DNA from: Deltaproteobacteria bacterium
Lineage (GTDB): Bacteria > Myxococcota_A > Polyangia > Polyangiales > JADJMO01
Assembly (NCBI GenBank): GCA_022843175.1
Contig: JALHOE010000031.1
Location: 1-56,133 of the forward strand
Length of the DNA stretch: 56,133 nt
Direction: 5' to 3'
Part shown: in pieces, positions 1 through 9,114 of the stretch
Numbering within the stretch: position 1 is the stretch's first letter
How the letters are laid out: each line of letters begins with the position of its first letter
Notes under the pieces: generated by a model
What the model saw: the letters and a program-made list of their open reading frames with translations, nothing else
Databases searched by the model: none
Told to the model about the DNA's origin: nothing
Program-made: the position numbers and the translations under genes

Positions 1-713
1 GCCCAGGTGTGCACCGGCGCGCGCGCCCGCGCGACGAACGCACGCAGCGCCGCGCGCCAGTCGACGAACACCTCGGCCGGTCCGTGCACCCCGACCAGCT
101 CCTCGAGGAGGCGACCGGGATCGCGCCCCGCCAGCGTCGGCCGCTCGCTCTCGACCTCCTCGTCGGAGGCCCCCTCGATCAGCTGCCGTGTCATCTCGAC
201 GCCGCCCGGCGGCGCGCGCTTGCCGCGCCACGGGTGGCTGTCGACGAAGTCCCCGCGCCCGACCGACTTGCGCGCGGCCGCAGAGGCGAGGACGAGCTTC
301 TCGTAGCGATCGATCGTGCTCTGCCCGCGGCGGATGCCGAGCGACTCGAAGGTCTGCACGGTGATGGGGTTGGCCAGCGGCTCGTCGATGAACTCGTTGG
401 CCGAGATCTCCATCGCCAGCTCCATCAGCGGCGGGTGGTCGACGGCGAAGAACTTGGGATGGGTGAGGTGGCCGAGCACCACGTGGTGCACCTCGTGGAG
501 GAGGATGCCGCGCACGAACTGCGGCTTGTGCAGGAAGTACTCGACGTTGACGTGGAGGTAGAACCGCTGCCCCTCGAACGACACGGCCATCGAGTCCACG
601 GAGGGATCCGCGACGGGGACGACGCGCGCGAGCACGGCGGCGTAGTACGGATAGCGGGCGAGGAAGGCGGGATCGCGGACGAAGCTCTCGATCCACGCCT
701 GCAGCGTGTCCAT
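1..713 (-). CDS. DUF2201-type putative metallopeptidase (partial, C-terminus beyond the window)
   Basis: The frame is open from an ATG at 713 to the left edge, giving about 237 codons. It carries HEVHH at residues 73-77 followed by a further His at 82, the HExxHxxxxH zinc motif typical of the N-terminal putative metallopeptidase domain (DUF2201). In that family a VWA-like domain follows; here it would lie outside the window. The start overlaps the stop of the upstream MoxR gene by 4 bp (ATGA), so the two are translationally coupled. MoxR/VWA pairs generally act as chaperone-like complexes on partner proteins; the substrate is not visible here. The family call is good, the function is inferred. 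Confidence 0.75.
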   Translation of the reverse strand, partial: MDTLQAWIESFVRDPAFLARYPYYAAVLARVVPVADPSVDSMAVSFEGQRFYLHVNVEYFLHKPQFVRGILLHEVHHVVLGHLTHPKFFAVDHPPLMELAMEISANEFIDEPLANPITVQTFESLGIRRGQSTIDRYEKLVLASAAARKSVGRGDFVDSHPWRGKRAPPGGVEMTRQLIEGASDEEVESERPTLAGRDPGRLLEELVGVHGPAEVFVDWRAALRAFVARARAPVHTW

Positions 714-2005
714 CACCCCGGCCGGATCGGCGTGACGCCGACCTTCTGCATGGTCTCGACGAGCGGGATGCCCCACCGCTCGCCGACCTGCGCGAGGAAG
801 TGCCCGAGGCTCACCCGCATCGGGTTGCTCCGCTTGATCTCGGCGAGGTGGTGCGGCTGCTGGAGGTGGGCCCGGAGCGCGGTGACGAGGAGCGCGATGC
901 GGTGGTGCTTGAGCGGATCGTTCTTCCACTGCGCGACCCGCTGCATCGCGCGGCTGCCGGAGTACGCGCGCAAGCAGTCGTCGGCGGTGACGTCGAGGAG
1001 CGAGATCGCGGTGGCGTTGCCGCCGAGCGCCTCTTGCAGCTTCTCGCGCTGGTCGCCCGGTAGATCGGCGAGGAGCGACTCGACCGCCGCGAGGCTGAGC
1101 GCCTTGCGCGCGGCCAGCACGCCGGCCTCGGGCCCGCGGAGGATCGCGGCGAGGCGGTGGGTGACCTCGTCGAGCTGATCGCTGCGAAAGCTCTTGAGCT
1201 GCTGCTGTGCCTCGGGAGAGTACTTGGCGAGCAGGGCGTGGAGATCGATCGCGAGGTCGGGCGCTGCGCTCTGACCGAGGGCGAGGAGCGACTCGATCCA
1301 CGACGGCGGCAAATAGCCGGCGAGCAGATCGCGCATCAGGAGGCCGTCGTCGCGCTCGTCGGGCGTCAGCGCGTGGAGCAGCTCGGACACATACGTCCAG
1401 GTGCGCGGCGGCACGTCGTCGAGGATGCGCTCGTGCGCGCGCGCGAGCGTGAGCACCGCGGGGTGCACCTGGTGCTCGACGGCCCACGCGAGCCACGACG
1501 CGCGGTCGGCGCGCACCGACAGATCGAGGAACCGCGCGCGCAGCGCGGGATCGAGCGGGGTGACGTGGTAGTCGCCGGTGGCCGGGTTGACCGCCGCGAA
1601 CACCACCCAGTCGGGCGGGAGGGTGTACTCGTGGAGCGTGCGCGCGCTCAGGAGCTGCAGCGCGGGTTGCTGGATGTAGCGCTCGGCGCGGTTGAGCTCC
1701 TCGAGCATGAGGATGCCGGCGCCGCTCTGTGGGAGGAACGCCGGGAGCGCGTAGCGCGTGCGCCCCTCGGACGTGATCGGCAGGCCGACGAGATCGGGCG
1801 GCTCGAGCAGGCTCAGGTCGACCACGATCGTCGCGACGGAGAGTTTGTTCGCGACCTGCCGCACGATCTCGGACTTGCCGATGCCGGTCGGCCCCTCGAG
1901 CAGGACGGGACGACGCGCGCGGTAGGCGATCTCGAGGACGGACTCGACGCGGGGGCCGACGGGGACGGGATCGGGGCGCGCTTCTTTGGCGGCTCGGGGC
2001 GGCAC
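713..2005 (-). CDS. MoxR-family AAA+ ATPase
   Basis: A 430-aa protein with Walker A GPTGIGKS at residues 38-45, a Walker B-like ILMLEELNRAE segment near residue 100, and the ...FAAVNPATGDYHVTPLDPALRARF pattern in two parts (sensor I and arginine-finger region) usual for MoxR ATPases. The C-terminal 150 residues are a helical extension. The start is GTG at 2005, 41 bp from the divergent NADH dehydrogenase gene. It is coupled to the downstream metallopeptidase/VWA-type gene, the classic MoxR-VWA arrangement in which the ATPase remodels or activates a target with its partner. Family call is firm; the target is unknown. Confidence 0.88.
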   Translation of the reverse strand: MPPRAAKEARPDPVPVGPRVESVLEIAYRARRPVLLEGPTGIGKSEIVRQVANKLSVATIVVDLSLLEPPDLVGLPITSEGRTRYALPAFLPQSGAGILMLEELNRAERYIQQPALQLLSARTLHEYTLPPDWVVFAAVNPATGDYHVTPLDPALRARFLDLSVRADRASWLAWAVEHQVHPAVLTLARAHERILDDVPPRTWTYVSELLHALTPDERDDGLLMRDLLAGYLPPSWIESLLALGQSAAPDLAIDLHALLAKYSPEAQQQLKSFRSDQLDEVTHRLAAILRGPEAGVLAARKALSLAAVESLLADLPGDQREKLQEALGGNATAISLLDVTADDCLRAYSGSRAMQRVAQWKNDPLKHHRIALLVTALRAHLQQPHHLAEIKRSNPMRVSLGHFLAQVGERWGIPLVETMQKVGVTPIRPG

Positions 2006-2046
2006 GAGGGCACAGTAGTCGCTTTTCGTCCGCGCGGAGTGACCCC

Positions 2047-3393
2047 ATGCTCCCCGACGAGATGAGCAGCGTTCCGCATGTGGTCATCCTCGGCGCGGGC
2101 TTCGGTGGGCTCACTGCCGCGCAGTCGCTCCGCGACGCGCCGGTGCGGGTCACGGTGGTCGATCGCCGAAACCACCACCTGTTCCAGCCGCTCCTCTACC
2201 AGGTCGCCATGGCCGGCCTCTCGCCGGCCGAGATCGCGATGCCGATCCGCAGCGTGCTCCGCAAGCAGCGTAACGCCACCGTCCTCCTCGCCGACGTCAC
2301 CGCGGTGGAGCTCGAGAGCAAGCGCCTGCAGCTGCGCGACGGCGTGCTCGACTACGACTACCTGATCTACGCCCCCGGCACGCAGAACTCCTACTTCGGG
2401 CACAACGAGTGGGAGCGCTACGCGCCCGGCCTCAAGTCGATCGAGGACGCGGTCGAGATCCGGCGGCGCGTGCTCCTCGCGTTCGAGCGGGCGGAGCGCG
2501 CCATCGACGAGGACGAGCGGCGGCGGCTCCTCACCTTCGTGGTGATCGGCGGCGGCCCCACCGGCGTCGAGCTCGCCGGAGCGATCGCCGAGCTGTCCCG
2601 CACGGTGCTCGCGCGCGAGTTCCGCCGCATCGATCCGAGCCGCACCAGGGTCATCCTCGTCGAGGCCGGCGCGCGCATCCTCCCGTCGTTCGACGACGAC
2701 CTCGCCCTCCGCGCCGTCGACCAGCTGAGCGAGATCGGCGTCGACGTCCGCGTCGGCGCGCGCGTCACCACGATCGACGAAGCCGGCGTGGTCGTGGAGC
2801 AACAGGGCGAGACCGACCGGATCGAGTCGCGCACGGTGGTGTGGGGCGCCGGCGTCGCGCCCACGCCGCTCGCCCGCACGCTCGGGGTCCCGCTCGACCG
2901 CGGCGGCCGCGTGCTCGTCGAGCCCGATCTCTCCCTCCCCGGCCACCCCGAGGTGTTCGCCATCGGCGACGCCACGTCGTTCCTCCACACCGAGGGCAAG
3001 AAGCCCCTCCCCGGCGTGTCCCCGGTGGCGATGCAGCAGGCGCGGTGCGTCGCGCGCAACATCGATCACACGTTCCACCGTCGGCCGCGCGAGACGTTCG
3101 AGTACTTCGACAAGGGCACCATGGCCACCATCGGCCGCTCGCGCGCCATCGCGCAGACCGGCTCGCTGCGCCTCACCGGGTTCACCGCGTGGCTCGCGTG
3201 GCTGGTGGTGCACATCTTCTACCTGATCGGCTTCCGCAACCGCATCGCGGTGCTCGCCAACTGGGCCTACGCGTACTTCGCCTACCGCCGCGGCGCGCGC
3301 CTCATCACCGACCACTGGGAGCCCCCCGAGGTCCGCGAGCAGATGCCGCCGTCGGTGCGCGCCAAGCCCCCGAGCTACGCGTCGCCGAGGTAG
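2047..3393 (+). CDS. ndh: Type 2 NADH dehydrogenase (NDH-2), FAD-dependent
   Basis: A 448-aa two-dinucleotide-fold flavoprotein. GAGFGG at residues 16-21 binds FAD, the second glycine motif VVIGGGPTGVEL near residue 165 binds NADH, and the FAIGDATSF segment matches the conserved FAD-contacting motif. The C-terminus (LTGFTAWLAWLVVHIFYLIGF in two adjacent segments) is the amphipathic membrane anchor usual for NDH-2. It would oxidise NADH and reduce quinone at the inner membrane without pumping protons. An internal ATG at 2062 is an alternative start. Its 3' end overlaps the convergent peptidase gene by 19 bp. Confidence 0.92.
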   Translation: MLPDEMSSVPHVVILGAGFGGLTAAQSLRDAPVRVTVVDRRNHHLFQPLLYQVAMAGLSPAEIAMPIRSVLRKQRNATVLLADVTAVELESKRLQLRDGVLDYDYLIYAPGTQNSYFGHNEWERYAPGLKSIEDAVEIRRRVLLAFERAERAIDEDERRRLLTFVVIGGGPTGVELAGAIAELSRTVLAREFRRIDPSRTRVILVEAGARILPSFDDDLALRAVDQLSEIGVDVRVGARVTTIDEAGVVVEQQGETDRIESRTVVWGAGVAPTPLARTLGVPLDRGGRVLVEPDLSLPGHPEVFAIGDATSFLHTEGKKPLPGVSPVAMQQARCVARNIDHTFHRRPRETFEYFDKGTMATIGRSRAIAQTGSLRLTGFTAWLAWLVVHIFYLIGFRNRIAVLANWAYAYFAYRRGARLITDHWEPPEVREQMPPSVRAKPPSYASPR

Positions 3394-5318
3394 CGGCGCA
3401 GCCACCCGAGGAACTCGCCGTACCAGTGGAGCGAGTTCTGCGGCTTGAGGATCCAGTGGTTCTCGTCGGGGTAGTAGACGAGCCGCGCGTCGACGCCCTT
3501 GGCCTTGAGGATGCCGTACACCTCGAGGCCGTGGGTCACCGGGACCCGATAGTCGAGCTCGCCGTGCACCACGAGCATCGGGGTGCGGTAGCCGTGCGCG
3601 AAGCGCGCCGGATCCCACTTGCCGAACAGCTCCCGCGCCGACTCGTCGCCCCACGGCACCGAGCCGAACTCGAGGTCGGTGCCCTGGGTGACGTCCGATC
3701 CATAAAGAGTCGATAGATTGAACACCGCGGCGTGCGCGATGGCGCACTTGAAGCGGTCGGTCTGGGTGGCGATCCAGCAGGTGAGGTAGCCGCCGTAGCT
3801 GCCGCCGGTGATCGCCATGCGCCGCTCGTCGATGAAGCCGCGCGCGATCAGCGCGTCGGTGGCGCGGAGCACGTCCTCGGCGGGCTTGCCGCCCCAGTCG
3901 CCGAGGATCGCCCGCGCATACCTCTCGCCGAACGAGGAGCTGCCGTGGAAGTTCACCATCGCGACCACGTAGCCCTCGGCGGCGACGACCTGCGCGTTCC
4001 ACCGAAAGTGGAAGGTGTCGCCGAAGACGCCGTAGGGGCCGCCGTGGATGAGGTGCACGAGCGGCCACTTCTTGTCGGGCGTGAAGCCCGGCGGGTACAC
4101 CACGAACATCTGCACCGCGTCGCCGTCGGCCCCGGCGAACGTGAGGTCCTCGGCCTCGGGAAGCGCGAACGCGGAGAGGTCGTTGAACGCGGTGACGATC
4201 TCGAGCTGTTCGCCGCGAAGGCGCGCGACCTCGGGCGGCCGGTGCATGCTCTGGTGCTGGAGCCAGAGCACGTCGCCCGCGGGCTCGACCCCGTGCGCCG
4301 TGCCGCTCTGCACGAGGAGCCGGGGAGCCCCGCCGATCGGCAGCTCGAAGACGGCGCTGCGCGCGTGGTCCTCGACCACGCCGACCAGCGTGTTGTTGTC
4401 GCGAAACGCCCACTCGCTGGGCGAGCGGTCCCAGTCCGCGGTGAGCACCGAGATCGCCCCCGACGCGCGGTCGATGAGCGCGAGGCGCACCCGATCGCCG
4501 TAGTAGTCGTCGTGGCGCATGCCGAACGCGATCGAGCGGCCGTCGGGCGAGTAGCGCGGGCGGATGTCGTCGGCGGGGTTGTTCTCGGTGAGACAGCGGA
4601 TCGTGCCGGAGCCGTCGGTCGGCACCGTGAAGATCGCCCACCGCATGCGGTCGTGCGGCGGACGCGACGAGTTGGCCGCGAACACGACCTCCTTGCCGTC
4701 GGGCGCGACGTCGAACTGGCCGCGGTCGTCCATGAGATCGAACCAGCGGTCGGAGTCGGGCGTGAGGTCTGTGACCGCGCCGCTCTCGACGTCGACGGCG
4801 AACAGGTGCGGCACGAGGCCGTCGGTGAGCCAGCGGTCCCAGAACCGGTAGACGCGGTCCTCGGTGACGTGCGCGCTCACCTTGCGCTTCTTGTCGGCGG
4901 CGACGCGCTCGCGCGTGCCGTCGAGCGTCATCGCCTCGCGGTGCACGCGCGCGACGACGACGATCCGCTTGCCGTCGGGCAGCCAGCGCGGATCGTCGCA
5001 GCCGAGGGGGAAGTCGGTGAGCTTGCGCGCCTCGCCGCCGCCGAAGCGCATGACGTGCAGCTGGGGGTGCTCGCCCTTCTTGCGCACGAACGCGAGGTGC
5101 TCGTCGTCGGGGCAGATCGCGGGGGCGCTGCTCGAGACGTCGGGCGCGGTGAGCCGCTCGGGCACTTCGCGGTCGACGCGGTAGAGCACCTCGAAGCCCT
5201 CGTTGGCCTCGACGTCGTAGCGCTTGACCGGAACGACGACGGTGCCCCGACGCGACGCCGTGGGGGTGCCGACGCGCGCGAGCTTCCACAGGTCTCCGGG
5301 GGTGATCGGGCGAGCCAT
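3375..5318 (-). CDS. S9 family prolyl oligopeptidase / acylaminoacyl peptidase
   Basis: A 647-aa serine peptidase. The N-terminal ~380 residues resemble a beta-propeller (repeated S-P-D-G-blade motifs such as SPDGRSIAFGMR); the C-terminal alpha/beta hydrolase has GGSYGG with the nucleophile Ser near residue 507, Asp in GELDYRVP near 589 and His in DENHWI near 621. I chose the ATG at 5318 because it overlaps the stop of the upstream Dabb gene (ATGA); the frame is open further upstream but with atypical sequence. No signal peptide is visible, so it is probably cytoplasmic and cleaves short peptides. The 3' end overlaps ndh by 19 bp on the opposite strand. Confidence 0.9.
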   Translation of the reverse strand: MARPITPGDLWKLARVGTPTASRRGTVVVPVKRYDVEANEGFEVLYRVDREVPERLTAPDVSSSAPAICPDDEHLAFVRKKGEHPQLHVMRFGGGEARKLTDFPLGCDDPRWLPDGKRIVVVARVHREAMTLDGTRERVAADKKRKVSAHVTEDRVYRFWDRWLTDGLVPHLFAVDVESGAVTDLTPDSDRWFDLMDDRGQFDVAPDGKEVVFAANSSRPPHDRMRWAIFTVPTDGSGTIRCLTENNPADDIRPRYSPDGRSIAFGMRHDDYYGDRVRLALIDRASGAISVLTADWDRSPSEWAFRDNNTLVGVVEDHARSAVFELPIGGAPRLLVQSGTAHGVEPAGDVLWLQHQSMHRPPEVARLRGEQLEIVTAFNDLSAFALPEAEDLTFAGADGDAVQMFVVYPPGFTPDKKWPLVHLIHGGPYGVFGDTFHFRWNAQVVAAEGYVVAMVNFHGSSSFGERYARAILGDWGGKPAEDVLRATDALIARGFIDERRMAITGGSYGGYLTCWIATQTDRFKCAIAHAAVFNLSTLYGSDVTQGTDLEFGSVPWGDESARELFGKWDPARFAHGYRTPMLVVHGELDYRVPVTHGLEVYGILKAKGVDARLVYYPDENHWILKPQNSLHWYGEFLGWLRRYLGDA

Positions 5319-5608
5319 CAGTCCTCCCAGTCGACCACAACCGACTGCTCGCGGAGATCCTTTATCGCCGCGAGCACCTTCTTGTGCTCGGGGTGAACCG
5401 CGTAGCTCTCCATCGCCGCGCGGCTGTCGAAGCGCGTCACGAGCGCTACGTCCCACGACCGATCGGTGCGTAGCACGTCGATCCCGACCTCGAGGTGGCG
5501 GAGCTCGGGGATCTTTCCGCGCAGGCCCTCGAGGGCGGCCTTGATGGCCTGCGCGTCCTGCTGGCGATCGCGGTGCGTCAGCTTGAAGAAGACGATGTGA
5601 TGGAACAT
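5318..5608 (-). CDS. Dabb (stress-responsive A/B barrel) domain protein
   Basis: A 96-aa single-domain protein beginning MFHHIVFFKL, the characteristic first strand of the Dabb fold (PF07876), with a conserved HPEHKKVL segment near the C-terminus. These are small dimeric ferredoxin-like barrels of mostly unknown role. It sits directly upstream of, and overlaps by 4 bp, the S9 peptidase, so the two are probably cotranscribed. Thirteen bases separate it from the lipoprotein gene upstream. Confidence 0.85.
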   Translation of the reverse strand: MFHHIVFFKLTHRDRQQDAQAIKAALEGLRGKIPELRHLEVGIDVLRTDRSWDVALVTRFDSRAAMESYAVHPEHKKVLAAIKDLREQSVVVDWED

Positions 5609-5621
5609 CGCGGCCTCCCGA

Positions 5622-6158
5622 TCACTGCTTGAGATCGCCCTCTTTGGCGTAATAACCGAGCGGCCATTGGCGGTACCACGAGGCCTGCACCACCAGCTTG
5701 CCGTCGTTCGGGTCGGTCGCGTCGGTGAGCGTGCCGACCACGCGGACCAGCGAGCCCACCGCGACGTGCAGCTCGCCGACGTCGTCGTCGCTCTGGAGGC
5801 GCACGATCGCGTGCACCGTGTCGTGGCCCGTGGGCTTGATCGTGACGCGGCAGCTCTCCTCGTCGAACTTGTTGTCGCAGCCGTTGATCTCGTTGAGCGT
5901 GTGCTGCTTGCCGGTGAGGTACGCGGAGCCGGCGGGCCCCGGCTTGCGCTCGGAGACCACCATGAAGAACTTCACCTTCTGGCCGCGCCAGGCTTCGGGC
6001 TTGAGCGTGGCCATCGGCGCGTCGAGCTCGCGCGCGCCCTCGGTCGCCGACTTTTCGTCTTTCGTCGGGGAATAACTGCGGGCATGGCCCCAACGGCCGG
6101 CGCCGCCGCAGGCCGCAAGGAGGAGCGTCGCGAACGCGAGGAGGGTGAAGCGGGTCAT
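5622..6158 (-). CDS. Hypothetical lipoprotein
   Basis: A 178-aa protein starting at ATG 6158 with a lipoprotein signal (hydrophobic FTLLAFATLLLAAC, lipobox LAAC at about residues 13-16). The mature part has one visible pair of cysteines (NGCDNKFDEESC) and an OB-fold-like run, VGSLVRVVGTLTD, resembling small periplasmic nucleotide-free OB proteins; I do not recognise a named family. The open frame extends far upstream but the lipobox fixes the start. First gene of a likely operon with the Dabb and S9 peptidase genes. Confidence 0.75.
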   Translation of the reverse strand: MTRFTLLAFATLLLAACGGAGRWGHARSYSPTKDEKSATEGARELDAPMATLKPEAWRGQKVKFFMVVSERKPGPAGSAYLTGKQHTLNEINGCDNKFDEESCRVTIKPTGHDTVHAIVRLQSDDDVGELHVAVGSLVRVVGTLTDATDPNDGKLVVQASWYRQWPLGYYAKEGDLKQ

Positions 6159-6242
6159 CGCGGCGGCACCGAACCAAAATCGCTCGCGCGCCGCAATGCT
6201 GAGGCTGACGCAGACCGACGCGGTCCGCGCTAGGGTATCGGG

Positions 6243-9114
6243 GTGTCCGCCGAGCCGCGTCGAACCTCCGAGCCCCCGCGGGCGCCAGAGACCTTCGAGA
6301 GCGTCGCCGCACGCGTCCGCAACGAGCTGTGGGGGCCGCTGTTCGGGGAGCGCCGCAAGCTCGCGATCGCCTGCGTGCTCGGGGGGTTCGTCGCCGCCGC
6401 GCACCTCGCCCGCGTCGGCACGCCCGGCACGAGGATCGCCGCCGCGGTCGTGCTCGCGGTGCTCGTCGTCGCGCCGGTGGTGGCCGAGCTCGTCGTGCGT
6501 CGGCGCGGCCGCGATCCACGCGACGTCGTCCGGTCGGCGGCGTTCGCCCTCGGTCCCGTCGAGACGTCGCGCGCGCTCGGCCACGTCGCGCTCGCCGATC
6601 GCATCGCCACCTCACCCGACCACGAGGGCGTGTCGCCCACCCTCGCCCGCCTCCACGCCGCGCGCGCGCTGAGCAAGCTCGACACCTCGCGCCTCGCCGG
6701 TCTCGGCGAGGGCTTCGCGATCAGCGCGCGGCGCGTCGCGCTCCTGCTCGTGGCGGTGGCGGTGCTCGTCCTCGCCGTCGCACCGGCGCGCTTCATCGAG
6801 GGCGTCGACGTCGCGCTCGCGCGCAAGGGGCTCGCCCCCGTCCCGCTGCCGTGGCTCGACGAGGTCGAGCTCACGGTTCACCCGCCGATGTACGTGCACC
6901 GTCACGACGCGCGCTATCAGGGCTACGGCGCGTTCACCGCCGAGCGCGGCGCGCAGCTCGTCGTGCGCGGCCTGCCCAAGAGGCAGGGCCGCGTCCTCGT
7001 GCTCGCGGACGACTACCACGAGGTCCCCTTCCTCGACGACGGCGCGGGCGGCGTCGTCGCGCACTGGTCGGTCACCGTCTCGGGCAAGCTCCGCGTGCGC
7101 GCGCGATTCAACGCGGTCGCGATCGAGGAGCCGAGCGGCTGGGAGCTGACGGCGGTGCAGGACCAGACCCCGAAGGTCGTGCTCGAGGGCGCGCCGGGGA
7201 CGATCGAGATCGCGAAGGCCGAGGGCTCGATCGCCCTCCGCTACGACGCCTCGGACGACCACGGCCTGCGCGAGGTGCACCTGGTGATCCGCATCGGCAC
7301 CCGCGAGGAGCGCCGCGTGCTCGCCAAGCTCGACGGCGAGCCCAAGCACGACCGCGGCGGCTACGTCCTCCGCACCACCGACCCGCTCCTGCAGAAGGCG
7401 CGCACGCCGATTCGCGTCCGCATCGAGGCGCGCGACAACGATCCGATCACGGGGCCGAAGTGGGGCCGCAGCGCGGAGCTCACCCTGATCCCGCCGGTGA
7501 TCGGCGCCTCCGAGGCCAAGCGGTACGAGGCGGCGGTCAAGACGCGCGACGCGCTGGTCGATCTCCTCGCGCTCGCGCTGAAGCCCGAGACCAAGGCGGA
7601 GGCGCTGTCGAAGTCGTTCGACGAGACCTCCGAGGCGCTCGAAGCCTTCCTCTCCGCGTCGCACGACGGGCTGCGGGTGCCGTCGCGCGTGGGCCTGTTC
7701 GTGCGCGGTCGCCTGCGCAAGGTGCGCGACGCGATGAAGGCAGAGGTCAAGGCGCCGTCGGCGGCCGCGCGCGCCGCGTCCGTCGCCGCGATCGAAAAGG
7801 TCACCCTCGCCTTCGACGGCGCCGTGCGCTCGCTCGGCTCGCGGGACAGCAAGCAGCTCGGCAAGCTCGTCGCCGAGGTGGCCGACGACGGCGCCGACGC
7901 GCTCCGCGAGCTCGCGTCCAAGCCCGGAGATCCGGAGATCGTGAGCCGCGTGGACGTCGACATCAAGGCGCTCGACGGCGGCGGGGCCTCGATGCGCAAG
8001 CTCGGCGAGCTCGGCCGCGACCTCGGCGAGATCGTCGAGAACGATCTGCGTCGGGTCGCGCGCGCGCGCCGCGGGAGACCTGTTCCACGCCGAGCTCGCG
8101 ATGCGCGATCTGGCGATGCGCATGAAGTACCCGGTCGCGTCGTTCGGCGGCGGCGGCAACCCGAGCGCTCCCGGCGAGCCCACCGACGAGGGCGACGATC
8201 CGGGCGACGAGAGCGAGGGCGAGCAGAGCGCCGGCAAGCAGCAGGCGGATCTCGAGGATCTCGCCAAGGAGCACGGCGAGGCGGTCGGCTCGGTCGAGAC
8301 GCTGCTCCGCGAGGCCGAGGATCCGAAGCAGCTCGAGGGACTCGAAGAGGAAGCCAAGCGACGCGCCAAGCGCCTGCGGGACGCGGTCGCCGCGCTCCCC
8401 AAGAACGCCGGCCTCCGCAAGACGCTCGAGGCCGCCGAGGCCGCCACGCGCGAGAAGGTCGAGGCGATGGCCGACTCGCTGGAGAAGCTCCAGCTCGGCG
8501 ACGCCAAGGAGCGCGGCGACTCGTCGATGAAGCAGATCGACGAGGCGCGCGATCGCGCGTGGTCGTCGCCCGGCGCCGACGAGCGCCTCGACGGCGTCGC
8601 GACCGAGGTGCAGAAGCAGCTCGATTGGATCGAGGACCTGCTCAAGAAGCTGCGCAAGGCCGCCGCCGCCAAGGCCGCCGACAAAGTGAAGGGCGTCGCG
8701 CCGCGCGAGAAGGATCTGCAGCAGAAGGCCGAGAAGCTCGACGACACCGCCGAGAAGCAGTCGCCGCTGCCGGACGACGTGAAGCAGCTGCTGCAGCAGG
8801 CCGCCAAGAAGATGAAGGAGGCCGCAGAGAAGCTCGAAAAGGGCGAGGGCGACGGCGCGCTCGAGGCGCAGAAGCAGGCGCAGCGGCTGCTCGAGAAGGC
8901 GCGCGACGCGGCCCGCAAGCAGGAGCAGGAGCCGAGCGGCAACGGCGAGAACGGCACCAAGTCGTTCGACGACAAGGTCGACATCCCCCCGGCCGACGAG
9001 CACAAGGGCCCCGAGGCCTTCCGCAAGCGCGTGCTCGAGGGCCTCAAGGGCGGCGCGGCGACGCCGAAGCTGCAAGACGCGATCAAGCGCTACGCCGAGG
9101 GCCTGGTGCGATGA
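6243..9114 (+). pseudogene. DUF4175-like membrane protein, interrupted by a frameshift at about 8057-8070
   Basis: The reading frame starts at GTG 6243 and encodes about 604 residues: two hydrophobic segments (about residues 40-80 and 160-180), then a DUF4175-type beta-rich region (DQTPKVVLEG, ALRYDASDDHGLREV) and helices. At the tract of six CG dinucleotides (8057-8068) sense coding moves to another frame, which continues as AGDLFHAELAMRDL and then a long charged coiled-coil tail to the TGA at 9114. Adding one CG unit would restore a continuous protein of about 957 aa reading VARARAAGDLF across the join. It could be a sequencing error, a real lesion or a slippage site. The stop overlaps the next start (ATGA). 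In this family the protein usually accompanies MoxR/VWA genes; such a pair lies 4 kb upstream. Confidence 0.75.
8057..8068. repeat. (CG)6 dinucleotide tract at the frameshift point
   Basis: Six consecutive CG units followed by CCGCGGG. The reading frame of the DUF4175-like gene changes exactly here, in the direction expected from loss of one CG unit (-2) or gain of one base. Confidence 0.8.

Noticed and set aside
1-2005. MoxR/metallopeptidase pair and the WD40 gene at 52893 as one ternary system
   Set aside because: MoxR-VWA-propeller systems are clustered; here the genes are 50 kb apart with no linking evidence.
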